Source: Wenzhouxiangella sp. AB-CW3 (GTDB taxonomy: Bacteria > Pseudomonadota > Gammaproteobacteria > Xanthomonadales > Wenzhouxiangellaceae). From it: a stretch of 64,000 nucleotides of DNA. Location of the stretch: assembly GCF_014725735.1 (NCBI RefSeq), contig NZ_CP061368.1:1937225-2001224 (forward strand). The letters run 5' to 3'. Under the pieces are notes generated by a model. The model searched no databases. It had not been told where the DNA came from and saw only the letters and a list, made by a program, of their open reading frames with translations. Below, in pieces: positions 9,293-18,201 of this stretch; positions within the stretch are counted from its first letter, which is position 1; each line of letters begins with the position of its first letter. The position numbers were made by a program, and so were the translations under genes.

Positions 9293-10042
9293 TCAGACTC
9301 GCCTGGCCGAGTGTCGTTCCAGGTAGCGCTGGACGTCCTCGGGTGTGTCGATCCCTGCCGGCACCGGTGATTCAGCCTGTGCGCAGACGATGGTCCAGCC
9401 GGCCTCCAGGGCGCGAAGCTGCTCCAGCGACTCGCAGCTTTCCAGACTGCTCGATGGCAAATCGGGCCAGGCGGCAAGGGCATCGGTGCGATAAGCATAC
9501 AGGCCGATATGGCGCCGCGCCTGTTGCCGAGGCCACTCTCCATCACGCTGGCAAGGCACCGGCGCGCGCGAGAAATACAGTGCGCGACCCCGACTGTCGG
9601 CCAGCAACTTGACCACATTCGGATCTTGCCAGTCGCGCTTTTCTTCGATAGGCCACCACAAGGTGGCCATGCTGGCCGTGGAATGCTGTTGCAGAAGTTG
9701 TGCAACCTGGTGTACGCAACCAGGCGGCATGTCCGGCTCGTCGCCCTGAAGATTGACGACAATGGCATCGTCGGCCAATCCCAGCAACTGGGTGGCTTCT
9801 GACAGGCGATCCGTACCGGAACGGTGATCGCGCGAGGTCATGATGACATCGCCACCGGCGCCTTCCACCGCATCGGCGATTTCTTCACTGTCGGTGGCCA
9901 CGTGGACGCTCATTGCCTCGCAGTCGTGGGCTTTTTCCAGCACGCGAACGATCAACGGCTTTCCCGCCAAATCCACCAGTGGCTTGCGTGGCAGCCGGCT
10001 CGCCTCCAGGCGGGCCGGGATAATGATGTGAAATCGATTCAT
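9293..10042 (-). CDS. kdsB: 3-deoxy-manno-octulosonate cytidylyltransferase (CMP-Kdo synthetase)
   Basis: Activates Kdo with CTP for LPS inner-core synthesis. The 249 residues begin with the nucleotide-binding signature IIPARLEASRLPRKPL, followed by HVATDSEEIADA, SGTDRLSEA and NLQGDEPDMP, where the Asp coordinates Mg2+. Length is usual for the family. The start codon overlaps the lpxK stop as ATGA, and the two enzymes serve the same LPS pathway. The end, RYLERHSARRV, is ordinary. Confidence 0.96.
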   Translation of the reverse strand: MNRFHIIIPARLEASRLPRKPLVDLAGKPLIVRVLEKAHDCEAMSVHVATDSEEIADAVEGAGGDVIMTSRDHRSGTDRLSEATQLLGLADDAIVVNLQGDEPDMPPGCVHQVAQLLQQHSTASMATLWWPIEEKRDWQDPNVVKLLADSRGRALYFSRAPVPCQRDGEWPRQQARRHIGLYAYRTDALAAWPDLPSSSLESCESLEQLRALEAGWTIVCAQAESPVPAGIDTPEDVQRYLERHSARRV

Positions 10043-11034
10043 GTCGAATTAAAGTTTCTCACGTGTTCCAGAACCGGCTGGGTGGCTGATCTTGGCAAGC
10101 TGGCCCGAACCGGCAACACCAGAGTCTCCGGCAGGCCTTCCAGGCTTTCAAGTTTGACTGCGTCCTTCTCGGTCACGATCAGCGGCCCTTCCAGCGACGC
10201 CAGGGCTTGTGAATCGAATACGTGGTGGTCAGGAAATGGGTGACACCGAAAGTACAGCCCCAAATGCTCAAGTGTGGCGAAGAAGCTTTCCGGATTGGCG
10301 ATGCCGCAGACTGCATCAAGCGCTTGATCAGACGGCAGATCAACTGGCTGGCGATCGGCAAGCCGGTAGGCCTGGCCGGGTTCGATGGCGAAAGCCTGGC
10401 CGGGCAATCCCGAAACACTTGCCGATCCTCCGGCCTGTTTGCGCAGCACCAGGTCAACGAGGTCCAGGCGCGCCACGGGTTGACGCAATGGACCGGCCGG
10501 CAAGAGCTGCCCGTTACCGAACCCACGCGCCTCGTCAATCACGCAGATTTCGAAGCTTCGCGGCAACCCGGCATGTTGCAGACCATCATCGGACAACACC
10601 ACATCAGCGCCATCATCGAAGGCGGCATGCATGGCCAGCCCACGTTTGCGACAGACCCAGACCGGACAACCCGTGGTTCGGGCCAGGAGCAGTGGCTCGT
10701 CACCGCATTGTTTCGGATCATCAGCCGGTAGCACCTGAAAGGGCTCATCCGAGGTCCGCCCGCCATACCCCCGGCTGATGATCGCCACGCGCCACCCGGC
10801 CGAAAGCAGCTCGGACGACAAGGCGGCAACCACCGGGGTCTTGCCACCCCCACCCACCGTGATGTTGCCGACCACGATGACCGGGCCTGGCGGCTTGCCA
10901 TAGTCTCTCGCCAGGTGCCTGCGAGCGGCCATCCCATACAAACCGGACAGGGCCCGCCAGCCGAAGCCCGGCCGGGCCTGCTCGTACCACAGCCTGTTGA
11001 AGTAACGCTCGAAGCGATCGTGAAACCGCGTCAT
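10039..11034 (-). CDS. lpxK: Tetraacyldisaccharide 4'-kinase
   Basis: Phosphorylates the 4' position of the lipid A precursor at the cytoplasmic face of the inner membrane. The 331 residues have the atypical LpxK P-loop VVGNITVGGGGKTP, preceded by a WYEQARPGFGWRAL membrane-associating N-terminus, and later SDDGLQHAGL (the DDGxQH motif with the catalytic Asp) and VTEKDAVKL. Start and stop codons overlap both neighbours (msbA as TGATG, kdsB as ATGA), placing it firmly in one transcript with other LPS genes. Confidence 0.97.
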   Translation of the reverse strand: MTRFHDRFERYFNRLWYEQARPGFGWRALSGLYGMAARRHLARDYGKPPGPVIVVGNITVGGGGKTPVVAALSSELLSAGWRVAIISRGYGGRTSDEPFQVLPADDPKQCGDEPLLLARTTGCPVWVCRKRGLAMHAAFDDGADVVLSDDGLQHAGLPRSFEICVIDEARGFGNGQLLPAGPLRQPVARLDLVDLVLRKQAGGSASVSGLPGQAFAIEPGQAYRLADRQPVDLPSDQALDAVCGIANPESFFATLEHLGLYFRCHPFPDHHVFDSQALASLEGPLIVTEKDAVKLESLEGLPETLVLPVRASLPRSATQPVLEHVRNFNST

Positions 11035-12797
11035 CAGCCTGAAGGGTTGCTGGCCAGTTGCAGGCGGTGCAGGTACTGGTAGAGCCCCTCTTCCTGCTCG
11101 AGCAGTTCCTGGTGGGTACCCGACTCGATCAACCGTCCCTGATCCAGCACCACGACCCGATCGGCTTTTTGCACCGTGGCCAGGCGATGTGCGATGACCA
11201 GCGTGGTTCGGTCACGCATCAGATTGTCCAGTGCCGCCTGCACCGTCTGTTCGGATTCCGCGTCCAGAGCCGAAGTGGCTTCGTCCAGGATCAGGATGGG
11301 GGCATCCTTGAGCAGGGCCCGAGCGATCGCGATGCGCTGGCGTTGTCCTCCCGAGAGCAAACCGCCATCCTCGCCGATGGGCGTATCCAGCCCGTTGGGC
11401 AGGCGCTCGATGAACTCCATGGCATGGGCCGCTTCGGCCGCAGCCAGAATGTCCTCGCGCGATGCCGAAGCCGAGGCACCATAGGCGATATTGCGTGCCA
11501 CCGAATCATTGAACAGCACCACGTCCTGGCTGACCATGGCAATCTGACGTCGCAACGCGGCCAGCCGGAAATCCACGATGTCAATGCCATCCACCAGGAT
11601 GGTTCCGCTCGACGGCAGGTAGAAGCGTGGCAACAGCTTGACCAAGGTGCTCTTGCCCGAGCCGGAACGCCCCACCAGTGCCGTCACCTGGCCGGCACCG
11701 ATCTCGAGGTTGACGTTCTGCAACGCCGGTCGTTCGGCGCCCGGATAGGTGAAACTGACATCGCGGAACTCGATCTGGCCGCTGACCCGCTCGGGCTCGG
11801 CCGTGCCAATGTCTGTTTCGGCCGGCGTGTCGATCAGGGTGAAAATACTGTTGGCCGCCGCCACCCCTTTCTCGATCATCACGTGCATCTTGGTCAGACG
11901 CTTGAGCGGGGGGATGCAGGCCGCCATGGCGGCAAGTACCGACATGAAGATGCCGGCGGTCACCTCGGTCTCCATTAGCTGACTGGCAGCGATAATCAGC
12001 AGCAGGATGACAGCGAGCCCTGCGGCCAGTTGCACTAGTGATGAAGACACAAGCTGGGTAGCGACCAGGCGCAGGTGAAGCCGCCGGTTACGGTCATTGA
12101 TGGTGTGAAAGTTTTCACGTTCCTGGGGTTGTCCCCCGAAGACCTTGATGACCTCATGACCGTTGACGGCTTCCTCGGTCACGTGGGTGACATCGCCCAT
12201 CGAGTCCTGGATGCTGGTGGAAATCTTGCGGAAACGACGACTGATGACGGTCACGATCAGGGCAATCACCGGAACCAGCAACAGCATGGTCAGTGTCAAT
12301 CGCCATGACTGGATGAGCATGACACCGACCAGAGCGATAATCGTGAGCACATCGCGGGCAACCCCGATCAGGGCCTTCGTCGCCGCTTCGGCCACCTGCT
12401 CGGTGTTGTATGTCACGCGCGAAATCATCTGGCCCGACGACTCGCGATCAAAATACTCCGCCGGCAATTCGAGATAGCGATAGAACAGCTCTCCGCGCAG
12501 GTCCGCAATCAGACGGCGACCAACCCATTGCATTCCGAACTCGCCACCGAAATTACCGATAATGCGAAGGAAAACGGCACCGAAGACCAGCGCCGGCAGA
12601 ATGAAATCAAATGTCGGATCCGGCGCGGCGATGGTCTCGTCGATCAGGGGGCGTAGCAGGTAAAAGAAGAGGCCCTGCCCGGCCGCGTCCAGGGCAACGG
12701 CCAGCAGTGCCAGCAAGAAAATGGCGCGCTGGCGCATTACATGGGACAGCAGGCGACCGTAAACCTGGCGCCCGGTCATGCGCTCGCGCTCACTCAC
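11034..12797 (-). CDS. msbA: Lipid A export ATP-binding/permease protein MsbA
   Basis: ABC half-transporter that flips core-lipid A across the inner membrane. The 587 residues hold six membrane helices (about 20-320) and an ATPase domain with Walker A GRSGSGKST (377-385), signature LSGGQRQR, Walker B ILILDEATSALD and a switch histidine in LVIAHRLATV. The start is GTG at 12797, overlapping the exbD stop as GTGA. Directly followed by lpxK, as in E. coli. In Pseudomonas the equivalent exbD-lpxK junction has no msbA, so its place here is a local variation. Confidence 0.96.
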   Translation of the reverse strand: MSERERMTGRQVYGRLLSHVMRQRAIFLLALLAVALDAAGQGLFFYLLRPLIDETIAAPDPTFDFILPALVFGAVFLRIIGNFGGEFGMQWVGRRLIADLRGELFYRYLELPAEYFDRESSGQMISRVTYNTEQVAEAATKALIGVARDVLTIIALVGVMLIQSWRLTLTMLLLVPVIALIVTVISRRFRKISTSIQDSMGDVTHVTEEAVNGHEVIKVFGGQPQERENFHTINDRNRRLHLRLVATQLVSSSLVQLAAGLAVILLLIIAASQLMETEVTAGIFMSVLAAMAACIPPLKRLTKMHVMIEKGVAAANSIFTLIDTPAETDIGTAEPERVSGQIEFRDVSFTYPGAERPALQNVNLEIGAGQVTALVGRSGSGKSTLVKLLPRFYLPSSGTILVDGIDIVDFRLAALRRQIAMVSQDVVLFNDSVARNIAYGASASASREDILAAAEAAHAMEFIERLPNGLDTPIGEDGGLLSGGQRQRIAIARALLKDAPILILDEATSALDAESEQTVQAALDNLMRDRTTLVIAHRLATVQKADRVVVLDQGRLIESGTHQELLEQEEGLYQYLHRLQLASNPSG

Positions 12798-13219
12798 GGG
12801 TTATTACCGCTTTCTTCCACGGTCGCGATGCTGACGCGCCGGATGCCCTCGGCGGCAGCCGCATCCAGTGCGCGCACGACCAGGCGATGCGTGGCATTGC
12901 CATCGGCACGGATGACCAGCACCTGTTCCGGGCGTTCGGCGAACCGTTCGCCAAGGGCGGCCTGAATGGTCGAACGGCGCTCGTCGACCAACTGCTGGTC
13001 CCCGAGGTAGATCTGGCCCTCGCCAGTGATGATCAACTCGACCACATCCGGCAATGTCTCGGTCTCGGCGGTTGCAGCCTCGGGCAGATCCAGGCGCAGC
13101 AGTGCATGCTGTTCGAAAGTGGTCGAAACCATGAAGAAGATCAACAGCAGAAAGACCACGTCAATCAACGAGGTCAGGTTGATCTCTGGCTCTTCGCGTT
13201 CTTCGTCCAGCAGTTTCAT
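12794..13219 (-). CDS. exbD: ExbD/TolR family biopolymer transport protein
   Basis: Inner-membrane component of a proton-driven energy transducer. The 141 residues have one N-terminal membrane helix (INLTSLIDVVFLLLIFFMVST) with the conserved Asp in LIDVVF that takes part in proton flow, then a periplasmic domain typical of ExbD. It lies 17 bases after exbB. Which partner it energises (a TonB, or the neighbouring LPS and DNA-uptake functions) cannot be read from the sequence; the exbB-exbD-lpxK arrangement next to comEC is also known from Pseudomonas. TolR is the nearest alternative label. Confidence 0.9.
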   Translation of the reverse strand: MKLLDEEREEPEINLTSLIDVVFLLLIFFMVSTTFEQHALLRLDLPEAATAETETLPDVVELIITGEGQIYLGDQQLVDERRSTIQAALGERFAERPEQVLVIRADGNATHRLVVRALDAAAAEGIRRVSIATVEESGNNP

Positions 13220-13236
13220 GGCAAACGCGATCTGCC

Positions 13237-13866
13237 CTAGGCCGGTGACGGGCGGGATATTGAGGCCCGATGCTCGATGGCCTGCAGCAGGTCGATGGCC
13301 TGTTGCTCCATCTGCACCACGTAGGCCCGAACCAGCCCGCGAAAGTAGCGGTAGAAAAAGAAGGTCGGGATGGCCACGGTGAGGCCGGCGGCGGTGGTGA
13401 TCAGTGCCTCGGAAATGCCACCCGCCAACTGCCCCGGGTCGCCCACCCCGTGGGCAACGATGGCGCTGAACACCTTGATCATGCCGATCACGGTACCCAG
13501 CAGGCCCAGCAGCGGAGTGATGCCGGCGATGGTGCCAAGGGTGTTGAGAAAGCGTTCCAGTTCATGCACCACGTGGCGTCCGGTATCCTCGACCGCATCC
13601 TTGATTACCTCGCGACCGCGCTGGCGATTGGCCAGGGCCGCAGCCAGTACACGCCCCAGTGGCGAACTGCGACGCAACTGCTCGATGTGCTTGTCGTCCA
13701 GTTCGCGCTGCTGCGCCCAGTGACGCACCTGGTCGAGGACGCCATCAGGCAGCACGCGCTGGCCACGCAAGGCCACGAAACGTTCGATGATGATGGCGAC
13801 CGCGATGATCGAGCACAGCAGAATGGGCAGCATCAGCCATCCGCCGGCAATGACGATTTCTAGCAT
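13237..13866 (-). CDS. exbB: ExbB/TolQ family (MotA-type) proton channel protein
   Basis: Polytopic inner-membrane protein that forms the proton channel with ExbD. Starting from the ATG at 13866 (MLEIVIAGGWLMLPILLCS), the 209 residues show three membrane helices, a cytoplasmic loop with ERFLNTLGTIAGITPLLGLLG and the family GT(V/I)xGM sequence in LLGTVIGMIKVF. A longer frame begins at 13962 but adds a non-membrane, low-complexity N-terminus unlike the family, and no strong ribosome site decides between them. It is immediately upstream of exbD. Confidence 0.9.
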   Translation of the reverse strand: MLEIVIAGGWLMLPILLCSIIAVAIIIERFVALRGQRVLPDGVLDQVRHWAQQRELDDKHIEQLRRSSPLGRVLAAALANRQRGREVIKDAVEDTGRHVVHELERFLNTLGTIAGITPLLGLLGTVIGMIKVFSAIVAHGVGDPGQLAGGISEALITTAAGLTVAIPTFFFYRYFRGLVRAYVVQMEQQAIDLLQAIEHRASISRPSPA

Positions 13867-13980
13867 GTGTCGGGACGATTCCGTGCCGGTTCGAAGTCCA
13901 GCGTGCATGATACCGGGTTTGGACGCCCCGCGTGGGCCGGTGCGGGCGGTCTGTGAGTCCACGAAGAGACTCGGCAGGGG

Positions 13981-16266
13981 TCAGGGACAGTGATCACGCT
14001 GCTTCCAGAACCGGGGCTTGAGCGTGGCCATGGAGCGAATCTCTGGTGCCCTGCCCTCGCTCATTCGCACCCGCAAAGCACCGCATTGACCGGTGCTCAC
14101 CAGCCGGACGCCGGCTGCATCCAGTCGCTGCCTGACCTCGGGATGAGGTCGCTCGAAGCGGTCATGCCGTCTGACCGAAGCAAGCGCCAGGCCGGGCGAC
14201 ACGGCCGCGAGAAAGGATGAGCTGCTGCCGCGGCGATGACCGCCTGCCGATAACACCAGCACATCGGCCGGTGGACCGTTGAACAACTGAACAAGGCGCG
14301 CCTCAACGGCCGCGTCGATCGCGCCGGTCAACAGCATGCTCCCTCCGGGGCCAGCAACATGCAGCACGCACGATGAGTTGGCCCCCAGGTCGGGCAGGCC
14401 CGAGCTGGGATGCAGAATCCTGAAGCGATACTTGCCGGCCTGCCAGGCCTGACCGGCCAGGCAGGGGTTGTCGAAGTGCTCCGGGCTGCCCAGTATCCGC
14501 TCTGGAGGTACGCGATCCTGTATCGAACCCAACCCACCGGCGTGGGCTCGGTGATCGTGGGAGACCACGACCCGGTCAATCCGCCGATGATTCAAACCGG
14601 CCAGCATGCTGTCCAGTTCGCGCCCGATCAGGTCGTTGCCCTGCCCGTCGCCCGGCCCGGTATCGTAGAGCAGCACTTCAGCCTCGTTATGCATCAGCAC
14701 GGCCAGGCCATCGCCGGTGTCCAGCATCCACATCTCCAGTTCGGCTTTGCCCGGGACTCCCGGCCTGGCCGCCAGCAAGGGCAGCAGCAGAATCACCCCA
14801 AGCCCCCGGGCCGGCCAGCCTCGCGGCGCCAGCAGCCACAGGGCGCCGATAGCGGCCAGTAATACCGCTGTTTGACTGCCCGCCACCCACGGCATGTGCG
14901 ACCAGCGCAACTGGTCGATCCACTGCAGACCATGGATCAGCATCATCAGGCCGGTTTCTCCGATTCGGGAAACCCAAGCCGTGCCCAGACCCAGGGCCAC
15001 ACCGACCATCTCCATCAGCAGCGCCGGCAGTATCCATATCCCGACCAGCGGAATGGCCCCAAGATTGGCCAGGAACGCACCCGGGACGAGCTGCTGAAAC
15101 ACACCGATGTTCAAAGGCAACAGCCCCACGGCCACCACCAGTTGGGCCCGCATCAGGCCCACCAGCCACTGCGAGCGAGCGGCCGGCTCAACCGGCCGCC
15201 AGGCGAAGGCCCACACCAGCACGCCGACTGCGGCGAACGACAGCCAGAAACCGGTGGCCAAAGGCGCCATGGGATCGAATAACAGTACCGCGGCCAGGGC
15301 CAGCAACAATGCATGGGCCGGGGCAATACCGCGACGGAAGAAGAAGGCCAGCACCACCGCCGCCAGCATGATCAGGGCTCTTTGCGTGGGCAGCGTGAAA
15401 CCGGCCAGCATGGCATAGCCCATGGCCGCGAGCAGTCCGCCGGCCAGTGCGATCCGACGCCTGTCCAGCCGGCCTCCGAGCAGTACCAGCGGTGCCAGAA
15501 TCAGGCTGCAAAGCAGCGTGACCATGCCCGCTACCATGCCGACATGCAGCCCGGAGATGGCCAGCAGATGAGCCGTACCCGTGCGTCGCAGCAAATCCGA
15601 TGTATCAGCCTGCATGGCCGACCGATCCGCCAGCCCCAGCGCTCGCTTGAGGGCCGCGGCGTCGCGGTGCTCGGTTTCGGCCTGGAGAATGCTGGCCAGC
15701 CGCTGGCGCTGGCGGTCAGCCAGACCACGGGGTGAATCCGGCAATGCCTCGAAGTCGTCGCGCACCGCGGCCGTGGCCCCGATCCGCTTCGACAGAAGGT
15801 CACGCCGGCTGTCAAACCCGAACGGATTGTCCCGCCCGGCGGGTGGACGCAGTTCAAGCTCCAGGTTCCAGCGCGAACCGGGCTGGACATGCACCGGCGG
15901 CCGAAACCAACTCACCTGAATGCGACGGGGGACATTCGCGTTGTTTGCACCACGATCAGTTCTGATCTCAAACCGCAGGCTCTGTTCATGCTGAACAGGC
16001 AGGCCCGCGACCGTGCCGGTCACCCGCTGCCGATCGCCGGCGCGGTCTTCCGGCCACTGCCGGTCGGTCAACCACTGAGCATGGCCCAGAAACCAGGCCA
16101 TGCCGAGCAGAAACAGGGCTGGAGCGCGCGAGATCCTGAATCCCAGCCCTGCCAGCGATAGCACCAGGATCAGGAGCAGCCCGCCCCACCCTGGCAGAAC
16201 CGGCAGCATGGCGGCCGCAACGCAGCCGGTTGCCGGCAGAAGGAGAAAACGCCAGCCCCTGCCCAT
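13981..16266 (-). CDS. comEC: DNA internalisation competence protein ComEC/Rec2
   Basis: Inner-membrane channel for single-stranded DNA uptake in natural transformation. The 761 residues show an N-terminal hydrophobic pair and OB-like region (DUF4131), the Competence domain (from about 215, with TAHLLAISGLHVGM and TLPTQRALIML), many membrane helices, and a C-terminal metallo-beta-lactamase-like domain from about 510. In the latter the expected metal motif is altered: SHDHRAHAGG (569-578) has Ala574 where homologues usually keep Asp, and the later motif reads SAGGHRRGSSSS. It sits between lolD and exbB, as in Pseudomonas. Whether the strain is competent depends on pilus genes outside the window. 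Confidence 0.93.
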   Translation of the reverse strand: MGRGWRFLLLPATGCVAAAMLPVLPGWGGLLLILVLSLAGLGFRISRAPALFLLGMAWFLGHAQWLTDRQWPEDRAGDRQRVTGTVAGLPVQHEQSLRFEIRTDRGANNANVPRRIQVSWFRPPVHVQPGSRWNLELELRPPAGRDNPFGFDSRRDLLSKRIGATAAVRDDFEALPDSPRGLADRQRQRLASILQAETEHRDAAALKRALGLADRSAMQADTSDLLRRTGTAHLLAISGLHVGMVAGMVTLLCSLILAPLVLLGGRLDRRRIALAGGLLAAMGYAMLAGFTLPTQRALIMLAAVVLAFFFRRGIAPAHALLLALAAVLLFDPMAPLATGFWLSFAAVGVLVWAFAWRPVEPAARSQWLVGLMRAQLVVAVGLLPLNIGVFQQLVPGAFLANLGAIPLVGIWILPALLMEMVGVALGLGTAWVSRIGETGLMMLIHGLQWIDQLRWSHMPWVAGSQTAVLLAAIGALWLLAPRGWPARGLGVILLLPLLAARPGVPGKAELEMWMLDTGDGLAVLMHNEAEVLLYDTGPGDGQGNDLIGRELDSMLAGLNHRRIDRVVVSHDHRAHAGGLGSIQDRVPPERILGSPEHFDNPCLAGQAWQAGKYRFRILHPSSGLPDLGANSSCVLHVAGPGGSMLLTGAIDAAVEARLVQLFNGPPADVLVLSAGGHRRGSSSSFLAAVSPGLALASVRRHDRFERPHPEVRQRLDAAGVRLVSTGQCGALRVRMSEGRAPEIRSMATLKPRFWKQRDHCP

Positions 16267-16274
16267 CCCCGGTG

Positions 16275-16958
16275 TCAGTCGATGGGCTGGAGCAGTCCCC
16301 CGGTCATCTCCAGGCGCCGATCCATGCGTTTGGCCAGCTGGGGGTCGTGCGTGACCAGCACAACACTGGTGCGGAACTCGCGATTGAGATTCAGCATCAG
16401 GTCGTAGACCTGGGCGGCATTGCGCTCATCGAGGTTGCCGGTCGGCTCATCGCCGAGAATGCAGGCCGGCCGGTTGATCAAAGCACGCGCCACGGCAGCA
16501 CGCTGGCGTTCCCCGCCCGACAGCTCACCGGGCTTGTGATGAAGGCGCTCCCCCAGCCCAACGGTTTCGAGCAACTCACGCGCCGCCTCGGTGGCCTGCT
16601 CGGCGGGCTGCTTGCCGATCAGCAGCGGCATGGCCACGTTCTCCAGTGCACTGAACTCCGGCAGGAGATGATGAAACTGGTAGATGAAGCCCAGGTGCCG
16701 ATTGCGAATCCTGGCCCGCTGCTTTTCATCGCCGGACGCCATATCGGCCCCGGAAACGAAAACCTGTCCCGAGGTGGGCTTGTCCAGCCCGCCCAGCAGG
16801 TGCAGCAAAGTGCTCTTGCCCACACCCGATGCGCCAACAATAGCTACGCTCTCGCCCGGTGCAATATCCAGGTCGATACCGCGCAGTACATGCAGGCTGG
16901 TATCGCCCTGGACATAGGTTCGGGTCAGGGCACGGGCCTGAATGACGGCATCACTCAT
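16275..16958 (-). CDS. lolD: Lipoprotein-releasing system ATP-binding protein LolD
   Basis: ATPase that powers release of outer-membrane lipoproteins from the inner membrane to LolA. The 227 residues have Walker A GASGVGKST (42-50), the YQFHHLLPEFSALENV Q-loop region typical of LolD, signature LSGGERQR, Walker B CILGDEPTGNLD and H-loop VTHD. The ATG at 16958 overlaps the permease stop by 8 bases (ATGAGTGA); a longer frame to 17033 lies inside the permease gene. LolA is encoded in the same window at 48928-49530. Confidence 0.96.
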   Translation of the reverse strand: MSDAVIQARALTRTYVQGDTSLHVLRGIDLDIAPGESVAIVGASGVGKSTLLHLLGGLDKPTSGQVFVSGADMASGDEKQRARIRNRHLGFIYQFHHLLPEFSALENVAMPLLIGKQPAEQATEAARELLETVGLGERLHHKPGELSGGERQRAAVARALINRPACILGDEPTGNLDERNAAQVYDLMLNLNREFRTSVVLVTHDPQLAKRMDRRLEMTGGLLQPID

Positions 16959-18195
16959 GACGCAGGGCCTCCACCGGCTCGGTCCGCGAGGCTCGCCAGG
17001 CCGGGTAAATGGTCGAAAGGAAGGAAAGGACAAGGGCCAGGGACCCGAAGCGAACCACGTCGCTCATGCGCAATTCCGAGGGCAGATCGCTGATGTAGTA
17101 AATTTCGGCAGAAAGAAATTCGACGCTGAACAGCGTCTCGAGGCTGGCCACGACGGATTCGACATTCAGTGCCAGAACAATGCCGAGCACGACCCCGATC
17201 AGGGTGCCGATAACCCCGATCAGGGAACCCTGGACCATGAAGATTCCCATGATGCGCCGCGGACACAGACCCATGGTCTTGAGAATGGCGATATCACCCT
17301 GCTTGTCGGTCACCACCATGACCAGCGTGGAGATGATGTTGAAGGCGGCCACCGCGATGATCAGCGACAGGATGATGAACATGACTGTCTTTTCAGTCTG
17401 CACGGCGCGGAAGAAGTTGGCATGCTGCTGGGTCCAGTCCCGAACCTGGTATATGCCAGGCAACTGATCGGACAGCTCCAGTGCCACCCAGCGTGCCCGC
17501 ATCATGTCATCGAGCTTCAGGCGGATACCGCCAACATTCTCGCCCAACCGGAACAGGCGCTGGCCATCCTGGTAGTGGATGACGGCCAGGGCGGTATCGT
17601 ACTCGTGCACGCCGGCCTCGAAGATTCCGGCCACGGTAAAGCGTCGTACCTGCGGGACCACGCCGGCCGGTGTCGCCCTGATCTCGGGAGCGAATATGGT
17701 CACTGGATCACCCGGCCCCACCCCCAGGCGATTGGCCAGGCCGGAACCCAGCAGCACCTGCCACTCTCCGGGCACCAGATCCTCGATCTGACCGATGCGC
17801 ATGAGCTCATGCACCTCCGAGACTTCGGGTTCCAGCGCCGGGTCGACACCACGAACCAATGCACCCGCCGTTCGCCGGCCACGCAGCATGGTTTCCTGTT
17901 CGACATACGGCGCGGCGCCGCGCACCTCGGGGTGTTCGTTGGCCAGGTCCAGCACGTCCTGCCAGTCGGCAAACGTGCCGTCATAGCCCTGGATGGTGGC
18001 GTGGGAGATCATTCCCAGTATGCGCTCGCGCAGTTCGCGTTCGAACCCGTTCATGACGCTCAACACGGTAATCAGCGTCATGACCCCAAGCGCGATGCCG
18101 GCCATGGAGATCAGGGAAATGAATGAGATGAAGTGATTGCGGCGCTTGGCACGCAGGTAACGCAATCCAACAAAGATGCTCAAGGGGTGATACAT
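16951..18195 (-). CDS. Lipoprotein-releasing ABC transporter permease, LolC/E/F type
   Basis: Inner-membrane permease of the Lol system, 414 residues. It starts MYHPLSIFVGLRYLRAKRR with the membrane helix FISFISLISMAGIALGVMTLITV and VMNGFERELRERI, which is the LolC/LolE N-terminus. A periplasmic domain (about 50-265) is followed by three C-terminal helices including DKQGDIAILKTMGLCP and PAWRASRTEPVEALRHE. Only one permease gene accompanies lolD here, whereas E. coli has lolC-lolD-lolE. That suggests a homodimeric LolDF-type exporter, unless a second permease lies elsewhere. It begins 6 bases after rluC and overlaps lolD. Confidence 0.93.
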   Translation of the reverse strand: MYHPLSIFVGLRYLRAKRRNHFISFISLISMAGIALGVMTLITVLSVMNGFERELRERILGMISHATIQGYDGTFADWQDVLDLANEHPEVRGAAPYVEQETMLRGRRTAGALVRGVDPALEPEVSEVHELMRIGQIEDLVPGEWQVLLGSGLANRLGVGPGDPVTIFAPEIRATPAGVVPQVRRFTVAGIFEAGVHEYDTALAVIHYQDGQRLFRLGENVGGIRLKLDDMMRARWVALELSDQLPGIYQVRDWTQQHANFFRAVQTEKTVMFIILSLIIAVAAFNIISTLVMVVTDKQGDIAILKTMGLCPRRIMGIFMVQGSLIGVIGTLIGVVLGIVLALNVESVVASLETLFSVEFLSAEIYYISDLPSELRMSDVVRFGSLALVLSFLSTIYPAWRASRTEPVEALRHE

Positions 18196-18201
18196 GGATG
18201 C

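Noticed and set aside
16942-18126. 394-codon open frame on the plus strand opposite the Lol permease
   Set aside because: Antisense to a clear LolC/E-type gene; no recognisable domain.
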